64,000 nucleotides of DNA from Methanocella arvoryzae MRE50 (GTDB taxonomy: Archaea; Halobacteriota; Methanocellia; Methanocellales; Methanocellaceae), in assembly GCF_000063445.1 (NCBI RefSeq), contig NC_009464.1:930001-994000 (forward strand), in the 5' to 3' direction. Both the position numbers and the translations under genes were made by a program. Shown here piece by piece: positions 8,453 to 16,819 of this stretch (position 1 is the stretch's first letter; each line of letters begins with the position of its first letter). The notes below the pieces were generated by a model. It saw only the letters and a program-made list of their open reading frames with translations. It had not been told where the DNA came from and ran no database searches.

Positions 8453-8569
8453 ATGGCGAAGGAACGTGTAAACAACCCCAAGACTCATACCGATATGAGG
8501 ATCAGGCAGCGCACCACCGAGAATGGCCGTAAAGGCCAGTTCATGAAAAAGTGGTCCCCGAAAGACTAA
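8453..8569 (+). CDS. Small basic protein, 38 residues
   Basis: An excellent ribosome-binding site GGAGGTGA (8440-8447) precedes the ATG. The protein MAKERVNNPKTHTDMRIRQ...KKWSPKD is rich in Lys/Arg and lacks hydrophobic segments, so it may bind nucleic acid. It lies 34 bases after the HNH gene and may be cotranscribed. A hairpin with a T run follows. I recognise no family; the translation signals are the main evidence. Confidence 0.7.
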   Translation: MAKERVNNPKTHTDMRIRQRTTENGRKGQFMKKWSPKD

Positions 8570-8578
8570 ACGTTATAA

Positions 8579-8606
8579 GGGGCTGCGTAGCTCCCATTCT
8601 TTTTTT
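8579..8606 (+). terminator. Hairpin plus T7 terminator
   Basis: GGGGCT-GCGT-AGCTCCC is followed by ATTC and seven T. It ends the HNH/small-protein transcript and separates it from the convergent tRNA-Leu gene. Confidence 0.65.
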
Positions 8607-8611
8607 CCAAG

Positions 8612-8696
8612 TGCGGGGGGTGCGATTCGAACGCACGAACTCCTTCGAGATAGGATCCTAAGTCCTACGCCTTTGACCTGGCTGGGCTACCCCCGC
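8612..8696 (-). tRNA. tRNA-Leu (anticodon UAG), hosting the integrated element
   Basis: The minus strand folds as an 85-nt type II tRNA. Acceptor GCGGGGG pairs with CCCCCGC and discriminator A; the anticodon stem TAGGA/TCCTA encloses CTTAGGA (anticodon TAG). A long variable arm and the T arm GTGCG-TTCGAAT-CGCAC follow. No CCA is encoded. The 5' half, from the anticodon loop outward, is duplicated at 17926-17970, so its 5' half and promoter now come from the element. Confidence 0.97.
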
Positions 8697-8699
8697 GTG
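8655..8699. repeat. Attachment site copy inside the tRNA-Leu gene
   Basis: This covers the tRNA from the anticodon loop to the 5' end plus three bases. It matches 17926-17970 over 45 bases with two mismatches (positions 8684 and 8688), including 29 identical bases from the anticodon side. Confidence 0.9.
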
Positions 8700-8780
8700 T
8701 TATGCAGAATTTGGCTTCAAACCTGTGATCAGTACGAATATTTTTTGTCCTATGTACCGAGTCAGGAGAGGCATTAGTCT

Positions 8781-9737
8781 ATGGCTGAAAATACTATAAA
8801 AAGCCTTCGTGTGAATCAAGAGAGTAAGCAGAGGACAGAAAGAAAGAGGATTAGCTTCGGAACGATACAACAAGCGCAGATAGCTGTCAATAAGCCCTTA
8901 GATAAATACGCCACGCTCGAAAGGCTTGAGAACTACCTGATTTACACGAAGAGATATAGCAAGGTCAATATCAAGGCAGTAATGGACTCTGCTACATACC
9001 TTCTTAGATACTACGACCTGTCAAAGATAGATGCAGAAAAGGCGCAGGAAATCGAGGAGCACCAGAGAGAAAAGGGAATGAAATCGAGGACTATTGTCCG
9101 AAGGCTGCACACCCTTGAGCTTATTAGTGAAGCCATAGGCCAGCCAGTAAAGATCAAGAAGCCGAAAGTCGTAAAGGAAACTAAGGTCGGACTGACATTA
9201 TTAGAGTGTCGGGCTTTGATGCAGTCGGCTAACTCAATCCGTGATCGTGCCATTATCAGCTTAATGCTTTGTACAGGGGCCAGAGCGAAAGAGATCGTAG
9301 CTGCGAACGTTGATGACATTGACCTTAAACAGAGATTCTTCTATATTCGGGCGCACAGCCCTGACGAGATAGTTAAAAACTACCGTGAGCACAAAGCCAT
9401 TTTGACGAAGGATGCCGCAAGGTATATTCAAGAATGGCTTGATATTCGGCCAGAGGTCGATGAAAAGGCGCTATTCCTCAATACGTGGGCTGAGAGGCTT
9501 ACGAAAAGCGGCCTGCATAAGATCGTAGTCAGTACAGCCAAGAGAGCAGGCATCGAAAAGCGATGTTATTCACACTTACTAAGGGCTGCTTGCGCCACTA
9601 ACATGCTGCGGTCTGGTATAAGCCTAAATGACGTGGCTGCACAGCTAAATCATAGGTCGATTCTCAGTACCATGGTCTACCTGACAAGTGACACTGAAAC
9701 CCTACGTGATAGTATAGATAAGCGATTTATCCTTTAA
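8781..9737 (+). CDS. Tyrosine-recombinase integrase
   Basis: The 318-residue protein has an N-terminal SAM-like core-binding domain (about 40-130) and a C-terminal catalytic domain. The catalytic residues are visible: R168 in CTGARAKEI, H265-x-x-R268 in SHLLRAACATNM, H291 in LNHRSI and Y300 in MVYLTSD. All are present, so it is probably active. It starts 85 bases from the tRNA end and is transcribed into the element. It would catalyse integration and excision between the 45-bp repeats. Confidence 0.95.
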   Translation: MAENTIKSLRVNQESKQRTERKRISFGTIQQAQIAVNKPLDKYATLERLENYLIYTKRYSKVNIKAVMDSATYLLRYYDLSKIDAEKAQEIEEHQREKGMKSRTIVRRLHTLELISEAIGQPVKIKKPKVVKETKVGLTLLECRALMQSANSIRDRAIISLMLCTGARAKEIVAANVDDIDLKQRFFYIRAHSPDEIVKNYREHKAILTKDAARYIQEWLDIRPEVDEKALFLNTWAERLTKSGLHKIVVSTAKRAGIEKRCYSHLLRAACATNMLRSGISLNDVAAQLNHRSILSTMVYLTSDTETLRDSIDKRFIL

Positions 9738-9799
9738 TCTCAACCATTTTTCTTTTGATTCAACCAGATTTTATATAGTAATCTTTTCATTAAGGTATT

Positions 9800-10530
9800 G
9801 TGTATCTTAAACATCCATCTTTTAACAGTCCGGACGACCCGAATATTAAAATTTGGAGATATATGAGTTTTCCAAAGTATGTTTCATTACTTGAAAAACA
9901 GGCACTCTACTTTACATCAATAGATAATTTCCCAGATAAATTGAGGGCACGTTACCAAAAGCGAGTAGAGAAGCTTTAAAACAAATGATAGCACCAACTG
10001 ATGATAAAAAGCTAAAACAAAGACGTGAAAAACTTGCCCTAAAGGGATTTAATGATGAATCTATTGTTAATTGTTGGCATATGAATGATTCGGAATCACC
10101 TACGATGTGGAACTATTATTCAGAAAATGCCCAAGGTATAGCGATAGAATCTAATTTTTCAAGATTATGTGATAGCTTTGTAAATTGCCCATTTGAGGTA
10201 CGTATCGGCATTATTACATATATGGATTATTCAAGAGAATCAATACCAGTGCCCCCTAATGCTTTTGATCAACTTTTAATAAAAAGGAAAGAGTTTAGGG
10301 ATGAAAGGGAGCTAAGAGCAGTAGCATCTTATTACCCACAGGAATCTAATGGTATACGAAAGAAAAAACTGAAGGGCAAGTATTTGCCAGTAGACTTAGA
10401 CATTCTTATTAATGTAATTCATGTATCCCCAGATTCTCAGAGATGGTTCAAAGATTTAGTCGGATCTGTATCTGTAAAATATGGGATCGAAAAAACGATC
10501 AAACAATCGAAGTTATATGGTAGAGTTTGA
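9800..10530 (+). pseudogene. DUF2971-family gene broken by a frameshift
   Basis: From GTG 9800 the frame reads KIWRYMSFPKYVSLL...LYFTSIDNFPDK, a typical DUF2971 N-terminus, and stops at 9977-9979. The next frame continues the same family: I-EGTLPKASREALKQ from 9940, then WHMNDSESPTMWNYYS, AIESNF and RKEFRDERELRA. The family's F-E-G junction is restored by adding one base near 9940-9943. So a one-base deletion, or a sequencing error, splits the gene. DUF2971 proteins occur often in mobile and defence-rich regions; function unknown. The 3' end overlaps the convergent next gene by 18 bases. Confidence 0.85.
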
Positions 10531-11079
10531 CTCGTAAACGATTCTGGGAATACATCCTTCCCTATCATGCCATATTACCATTATCTTTGACATGTTATTA
10601 TGCGTTTCTAATTCTGCGATAGCGGAATTAAGACTATCCATGTCTAAATTATCTCCATATATCAGAGAGATCCCATATCGGTAACTTGTATTATTTATAA
10701 ATCCCAATAGCTTAATGATATCATCTTTTATTTTAGATATCCTATTATTAGTTGTTTTTATTTCTATTATTACAAAATTACTTATTTCATTTTGTATGCC
10801 CGGGGTATGGATTATAAAGTCAGGTTTAGGGCCGTGCTTAGGTTCAACACCATACGCATTACAAAATGACTGATGAGAGCATTTATCTAATTCACCCATT
10901 AAGCAATATTCATAATCGTCACCTAATTGTATTCTTAATTGGTGATATAGCTCATAACAATAAACCCTTTCTTTATAGCAGTCAACCGATTCAGCTCTTT
11001 TTACATGATAATATGAATCATTAATTTCGGATATACTTGTAAAAAGTTTGCTTTTAAAAAAATCCCAATCTCCAGGCAT
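10513..11079 (-). CDS. Putative PD-(D/E)XK nuclease-fold protein
   Basis: This 188-residue protein has an AT-rich gene unlike the host. It shows the core of the restriction-endonuclease fold: E43 on an early helix, PKPDFII (D87) on one strand and VIIEIKTT (E106-I-K108) on the next, the PD...ExK arrangement. Cysteines at C34, C59, C67 and C73 are scattered. I assign no named family. It may be a stand-alone nuclease or degenerate binding domain. It is convergent with the broken DUF2971 gene and followed upstream by about 200 bases of AT-rich DNA. Confidence 0.65.
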   Translation of the reverse strand: MPGDWDFFKSKLFTSISEINDSYYHVKRAESVDCYKERVYCYELYHQLRIQLGDDYEYCLMGELDKCSHQSFCNAYGVEPKHGPKPDFIIHTPGIQNEISNFVIIEIKTTNNRISKIKDDIIKLLGFINNTSYRYGISLIYGDNLDMDSLNSAIAELETHNNMSKIMVIWHDREGCIPRIVYESNSTI

Positions 11080-11277
11080 ATATGAAAAATCTACAAGCTC
11101 TTACTTAATACTTCTTCATCAATTGTATTTCCATAACATCCTCGTATAGGCAAATATTAAACAGATATAACGGCTACCAGATGGTGTAGGGTCATAAGCA
11201 TATTTTTCTGATAAACAACTCACTACCAAAAATATAATACTAAATAACTTCATTATAATAAAAATATTTAAAAAATA

Positions 11278-12906
11278 TTATTCGGTAAATACTTTTGAAA
11301 TTTTATTCTTTCCATTTCTTAAAAGTGTATTCACAAATACGCCTCTTGAGGATAGTTTTTCTGAAATTTCTAGAGATTTAAATGTAGTAGGAACAGTAAG
11401 TTCAGCATTTTCTACATAATCTCGAAGTCCAGAATAAAGCTCCAATATAGAATTATCAATACATGCATCAAGCTTTATGTAAATATCCTCATAATCCGTA
11501 ATACCTAACTGTTTAAATGCCTCATTATAAAGCCATAATATCTGATACGCAGATGACTTCCATTTTGTCTGATCTGGCTGGTTTAGTGTTTCCTCTTTTA
11601 AGAACTCCCGAATCTTTTTTAACATTAATGAAGGTATTATTCTTTTTAAAAGGAATAATCTGACGCTTTCCCGATCACCAGTCTTTTGCAAGGTTTTCAT
11701 TTCTTCAATTGGATATATAAATGGGTAGTAATTCGGATTTTCGGTAAATATCTTTGATGGAGTACCATATGATACATATGGGGCATTTAAATAAAACGCA
11801 ACATATGCCTGACAAATATCTTTCATTGTTACCGATACGTGATCTCTATCTGCTTTTTCGCCCCTTCTAAATATATAGCATATTCTATATTCATTTTTTA
11901 ACCATTCTTTCATTATTTTATGGGCAGGTTCGATCGCACGCATATCTTTATTATTGGTCGCATTTTGCGCGTTAGAAGAGCGTGTTAGTTCCCGGGCGAA
12001 TGTAACATCTAAATCTGCGACTTTTATTACTTTAACAAAGACCCAAATAGGTTCCGATAAGGGGTTATTTTCTAAATATCGGGATATTGTCGTGATGGTT
12101 TGGGCGCCATTAACAATTGTTAGATTTCTAAATTCAATTTGGTTGCTTGGTGTAGGTCTACCATAATGGGTACATAAGCAAACAATACCATTATTTAATT
12201 TCCAAAACATAGAACGTTTTTGTTGATCGATAAGGGAACCTTCAATTTGCGAGTTAATCGTTCCTTTTGGCCCTAAATATTTCCGGATGTTAAATGCGAG
12301 CAAATCTTCATTATAAATTTCATCCTTTAGCCCACTTGCATCAAATAAACCAAATAGAGAGTCATGCTCAAAAATTGGTGGCTGTTTAAATTTTAACCAA
12401 GCATTAATTCCAATAATCCTATCCCATAACCTTCTAAATTCATCTGCATCAATTACTTCAATCTTATAATCAACATCTCCGAAGCCATTATTGTCTAGCC
12501 ACCTTCTTACTACTCCCCTTGTAGTTCCAAGTATGCGCCTTAATGGAGCATCCATCGTAGATAGTGAAACAACGTACAGCTTAACCAAACTACATTTTGA
12601 GATAGAATTATTTTGCTCATTTTCCGCTTTTAATCCTCTCTGAATATCCCTAAATGCTTCTTGGACGTAAGTTGCATCTTCGGAATATTTAAATTGGTAT
12701 ATTTGTAAAACGTTATTTTCGTCGTCATAATATATGGCATCTCTTCCGTGATCCCAGGGGCCATCAATGACCATTTCTTCAGCCTGTTCTGGACTAAAGT
12801 CTTGATACCCCTCAATGAACCAATAACCAAAAGCACGATCAGGGGCCATATTTCGCTCTTGGGCAATTTTATCAACTTCAGATCTTATATCATCAATTAT
12901 ACTCAT
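11278..12906 (-). CDS. AIPR-family (abortive infection) protein with nuclease-like N-terminus
   Basis: Numbering from ATG 12906, residues 206-212 NIRKYLG, 234-241 FWKLNNGI and 264-270 IVNGAQT are the AIPR hallmark motifs. The N-terminus contains GPWDHGRDAIYYDD...IYQFKY, in which D56 and Q71-x-K73 resemble the GxD...QxK variant of the PD-(D/E)XK fold. AIPR proteins are associated with phage resistance by abortive infection and with restriction-like loci; the mechanism is not settled. GTG 12918 is an alternative start. No methyltransferase partner is present in the element. Confidence 0.88.
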   Translation of the reverse strand: MSIIDDIRSEVDKIAQERNMAPDRAFGYWFIEGYQDFSPEQAEEMVIDGPWDHGRDAIYYDDENNVLQIYQFKYSEDATYVQEAFRDIQRGLKAENEQNNSISKCSLVKLYVVSLSTMDAPLRRILGTTRGVVRRWLDNNGFGDVDYKIEVIDADEFRRLWDRIIGINAWLKFKQPPIFEHDSLFGLFDASGLKDEIYNEDLLAFNIRKYLGPKGTINSQIEGSLIDQQKRSMFWKLNNGIVCLCTHYGRPTPSNQIEFRNLTIVNGAQTITTISRYLENNPLSEPIWVFVKVIKVADLDVTFARELTRSSNAQNATNNKDMRAIEPAHKIMKEWLKNEYRICYIFRRGEKADRDHVSVTMKDICQAYVAFYLNAPYVSYGTPSKIFTENPNYYPFIYPIEEMKTLQKTGDRESVRLFLLKRIIPSLMLKKIREFLKEETLNQPDQTKWKSSAYQILWLYNEAFKQLGITDYEDIYIKLDACIDNSILELYSGLRDYVENAELTVPTTFKSLEISEKLSSRGVFVNTLLRNGKNKISKVFTE

Positions 12907-12918
12907 AGAGGTACCCAC

Positions 12919-13416
12919 TTTTTAAATCAATCCCTAGCCCATTCTATTAGGATTCTTCTGTAATATAACTATTCCAAACACAATCAATTATTACAATATA
13001 GTATTGTTTATAATAATTAATTATTAAATGAATAACTCGATATTCGAATAACGTACGACGATTATCTGATACATAATATTTTACTATAATATGTGGTAAA
13101 TAGCCTATAGGCATCAATAATTTGCACTTATTATGGATTTGAAATTAATTCATGATAACTACATTATTTTTATATGAAATATAAAATTATATAATGGTTA
13201 ATACTTACATATTATTTTACTAAATCTGAAATGATATAGTCATAGAATCTCATATTACCGGCGGTGCCGGCGGTTTACCTACCCATTCATATAAAAATAT
13301 TATAAAAGTAATTTATAAAATATAATAGGTATACTGGCGGTACTGGCGGCACAATAGTAATACCAAGTAGATACTATACGAAAACAAAAAATGGATGAAG
13401 GTTAGGCCGTTAAGCC
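12919..13416. other. AT-rich region with paired GGCGGT repeats, possible replication origin
   Basis: Nearly all A/T except two GC-rich islands: ACCGGCGGTGCCGGCGGT (13257-13274) and TACTGGCGGTACTGGCGGC (13331-13349). Each island has two copies of (C/T)GGCGGT spaced 9 bases. It lies just downstream of the replication gene and has runs such as TAATAATTAATTATTA (13010-13025). Iteron-like repeats beside an AT-rich stretch and a primase-helicase suggest an origin. No gene is seen. Confidence 0.4.
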
Positions 13417-16020
13417 TCAACCATCATCTATACTTGCAGCGATCAAATCTTCGCAGGTCGCAATAGCGATTTTAAGCTTAAGCCCTATCCGGAGATTTAC
13501 GGTGCGTTTCCTGCCATCCCGGTCAGTCCGCTTTGATTCTCTAGACTTGAATCCCGAACTCGTAAGACGCTTACCGAAGGCCGTTGCGCTCTGAATCGGT
13601 GCGCCTACACGCTCTTGCCAGCTCTTGAATGTAGTGTAAAGCTCCCCTGCATCGACTTCGGCAGATGGATCAATCACGCACATATCCGAGAGGAAGGCAG
13701 CGAACCAATCAGCATCCCGCCAGTACCGATCTGAAGCTTCTTTGACTGCCTGTGATATCCTACGAAGGTCATTTGCTTTCCATTTCTGATAGCCCTCGAT
13801 CATCCACAGTAATATGCCTTCAGCTTCGGCTTTAAGCGCCTCTTCGATCCCCATGTCTACCTGATGTGGTTCAAGTTGAAGATCGAAGGGTACTACGAAG
13901 AATTTAGTCTCCGTAGAGCGATCTTTGGGCATAGCCGGCAAGTGATTGCATAGGAAGAATAGCTTGCCTTGGGGTTTATAGTCGAACTCCGCGCCAAACT
14001 TTTCTTCCGCCGTGATCGTGTCGCTAAGGAACTCTTTTATCCTTACGTCATTCCATACGGAGTTTTCGGGTACTTCACTGCACCGGATAAACCGCTTTCC
14101 CCTTAGCCTTGCAAAGCTGAAGCTTCTGATATTGCCGTTCTTGGGCATGATGAAGGCCGTTGCGTTAGCAGATGAAGCATAATCGCCCATTAGGTAGAGG
14201 ATAGCCTCAGCTAGCTTAGACTTGCCGTTACGACCGTTACCGAACCACGCAAAGAATTTTTCTTCGCCGGTATACCCAGATAAGGCATATCCTAAGCTTC
14301 TTTGCAGGTAATCTGCTAAATCCTTGTCACCACAAGTGATCTCGTCGATGAATTTATCGAACCTTGGCCGCTTCGCTTCCGGGTTATACGCTACATTAGC
14401 CCTCAGGGTCATAAGATAGGGCTTAGTACGCTCACCGTGAGGAATAAACTCGCTAGTATCCAGATTAAAGGCACCATTCAGTAGGTTGATCAAGTGCTTG
14501 TCCTTGTCAAGTTCATCGACACTATCCAGTATGATGCTCTCAATGGTCATTGACGCCATTTTGATCATGCTCTTGATGTTGCCCACCGTACGCATTTTGT
14601 GGAACTGCCTGTATAGGTTCTCTATGTGCGCTTTATGGGCCTTTCTAGCCTCACCTTCAGTAATGGTCTTTGTAAGGCTGCTTAAAAAAAGCAGCCTATC
14701 CATGACTAAATCCGCCATACAGGTTATCATTCTGGACAGGTGCGCCTCATCAACGTCCTCTGGCCAGTTCTCACCGTTCCAGGTATACCACTTTTCTGTA
14801 CCCCTAACATAGCGGATGTCATCACCGTATAGATCAGCAAGCATATCTGCTACGCCTTTCTCGTCTTTGGCATTGTCATACGGCCAGTTCTCAACGTAGT
14901 ATGTGTTACGGTAGTTCCAGGCAGGTGACTTCACCTTATTGCAGCCTGCGCCACCAGTACACAGCCCGTTAGCCTGCATCGTGACGCACGTCTGACACTT
15001 GTACCCCATGCGACGGTAGTAGTTTAAGTAGTGTTCAGTAAGGCCCCTATCGAACTTGGGCGACACACTATACACGCTCAGGATAGCCTCATTTTCAAGG
15101 TTCAACCCCATCAGGTAGCAAGCAAGAGCAAACATGCTGTCATTGTCAGCCTTGCCCTCCTTGAGGCTATCAACAATGCCCTTGATGCATATCGGAGCGA
15201 ACTGCTCCTTGTAGTACCGGTTGGGGATAGGCTGCGCCTCTACTTTGCTGTAAGCGGGGTCAGCCTCAGCCTTTTCGAAGGCTTCAGCATCCATAACTCT
15301 GCCAGTCAAACGCAGCAGGTCAATCAAGCCCTGAGAGATAGGCTGTATGGGCTTATTGTTTAGTACCTTGTATTCGCCTTTTACATCTACGCTAGGGGCT
15401 GCTACCGCAATACTTCCATTTGCACATATGTCAACACCCGGCCAGTTCTTGTCAGCCCACTTAGGGACTTTCTTACCGTCTGCAAGCTTCTTCATGAAGA
15501 TGTCAACACCTTTTTTGACGGTCAGATCGCCGCAAGTAAAGTATACATGCAGCCCGCCGCTACGAGTCTCTTCGATATAGGATTCCTTTAACTCTGGGTA
15601 TAGCTGACACATTAGGTTGTATGTCTCAAGCCCTCCATGCTTTTTATCGAAGTCCCATACTATGTAACCAGACTTGCCGGTCATAACCCCAATTAATGCA
15701 TACGGGAATTTTTCCCAGAGGTAAAAAACACCTGATCCCTCAGATACAGACCAATCCCACGTACAGTAGGGTATTTTTTTCCCCGGTATTAAGGGGATAA
15801 CGCTTGCTCCCCTGTGCACCCATAGGAGAGCACCATTTAGGTTCTGCTCCCTGATCGAGTCAAGCTTATCAGCCATTGTAGGGAGATCGGTACTCACACA
15901 TCCGTCTATCCCAAGCTGTTCTGCCCCGTTCTTCATCTGTACTGTCGCTTCAGCAATCTGGCGAGTCCCGACAGACGGCGAATTTGGATTCGGTATACTA
16001 TCGTTAACCATTTTATACAT
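13417..16020 (-). CDS. Replication protein: prim-pol primase/polymerase plus D5-type SF3 helicase
   Basis: The protein has 867 residues. Residues 60-230 are a bifunctional primase/polymerase domain, with catalytic D123-F-D125 in VWDFDKKHGG and the SGGLHVYF motif at 154-161. Four cysteines follow (C342, C345, C354, C360), a likely zinc site. The C-terminal half is a D5_N/phage P4-type helicase: Walker A FGNGRNGKS (593-601), later LFFLCNHLP with sensor Asn692. A ribosome-binding site AAGGAG precedes the ATG. It should prime and unwind the excised element and defines it as an autonomous replicon. Confidence 0.93.
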   Translation of the reverse strand: MYKMVNDSIPNPNSPSVGTRQIAEATVQMKNGAEQLGIDGCVSTDLPTMADKLDSIREQNLNGALLWVHRGASVIPLIPGKKIPYCTWDWSVSEGSGVFYLWEKFPYALIGVMTGKSGYIVWDFDKKHGGLETYNLMCQLYPELKESYIEETRSGGLHVYFTCGDLTVKKGVDIFMKKLADGKKVPKWADKNWPGVDICANGSIAVAAPSVDVKGEYKVLNNKPIQPISQGLIDLLRLTGRVMDAEAFEKAEADPAYSKVEAQPIPNRYYKEQFAPICIKGIVDSLKEGKADNDSMFALACYLMGLNLENEAILSVYSVSPKFDRGLTEHYLNYYRRMGYKCQTCVTMQANGLCTGGAGCNKVKSPAWNYRNTYYVENWPYDNAKDEKGVADMLADLYGDDIRYVRGTEKWYTWNGENWPEDVDEAHLSRMITCMADLVMDRLLFLSSLTKTITEGEARKAHKAHIENLYRQFHKMRTVGNIKSMIKMASMTIESIILDSVDELDKDKHLINLLNGAFNLDTSEFIPHGERTKPYLMTLRANVAYNPEAKRPRFDKFIDEITCGDKDLADYLQRSLGYALSGYTGEEKFFAWFGNGRNGKSKLAEAILYLMGDYASSANATAFIMPKNGNIRSFSFARLRGKRFIRCSEVPENSVWNDVRIKEFLSDTITAEEKFGAEFDYKPQGKLFFLCNHLPAMPKDRSTETKFFVVPFDLQLEPHQVDMGIEEALKAEAEGILLWMIEGYQKWKANDLRRISQAVKEASDRYWRDADWFAAFLSDMCVIDPSAEVDAGELYTTFKSWQERVGAPIQSATAFGKRLTSSGFKSRESKRTDRDGRKRTVNLRIGLKLKIAIATCEDLIAASIDDG

Positions 16021-16819
16021 CTCCTTGTAGTCGTATCCCCGCCACTGTAGACACGCTTAAATAAACGAAGAACAGAATCTATTTGCTAAGACAGATGCCG
16101 CCTTCATGCGCTATATCCACAGCCTTGGGGGCTGCATTCAAAATTTCTCAAAGTTTTATTGAGCTAATTCCTCCAGCGACTACCTGTACTACGTGTGGGT
16201 ATTTAAGGATTCCTCGCCTCGAAAAAATAAATGACTTTGACGTATGCCGATAATTTAAAAATTTAAAAAGTTTTTGTAAATTACTTCACTTACTTCACAG
16301 ACTTATCTATACGCCGATAATTTTTTGCAGATTCTTCACATCTTAACAAGTGTTAAGCAATCATTTATATACCAGAGCAATTGGCAGGAATATTGACATG
16401 TTTTTATAAAATTTATCGCATTATCTTAATTTATTGCTATGGGATGCCTCGCGCCGCATTATTGGTTTGGAGAAAGTGTACATAGTCCTAAAATCTTATT
16501 CCTTGATGACGACACTTTTTAGTTATATTAGTTGCATTAGCCGATTTTCGTAAAGAATGAGATCAATAGTATCCTTTAGCCTATTCCCATAGACTTTTAT
16601 CAACTACATTTTATAAACTATGTCATTAAAAAAACAAATCATGATCAAGTTCTTGCTGTGGGGTACCGCTTCTGATCGTACCATATAATTATGACATGTA
16701 TTTTATAAATATTTTGAAGTTTCAAAAAAGGCTGGAGTTCCTTTAACCCCATGATCTATTAAGTTAATAATCTGTAATGCCCCATAACTACAGTTAAAGC
16801 ACACAATATATGATAATCA
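16021..16819. other. 800-bp AT-rich control region upstream of the replication gene
   Basis: No gene longer than a few tens of codons is supported. It contains a TATA-like CCTTAAATA on the minus strand (near 16200-16208) for the replication gene. A direct repeat (GTATGCCGATAATTT at 16241-16255, TATACGCCGATAATTTT at 16308-16324) could bind a regulator. Short ACTTCAC repeats lie near 16284-16297. Confidence 0.45.

Noticed and set aside
8781-9737. SSV-type integrase split by integration
   Set aside because: The integrase is a single intact gene and the attachment site lies outside it in the tRNA.
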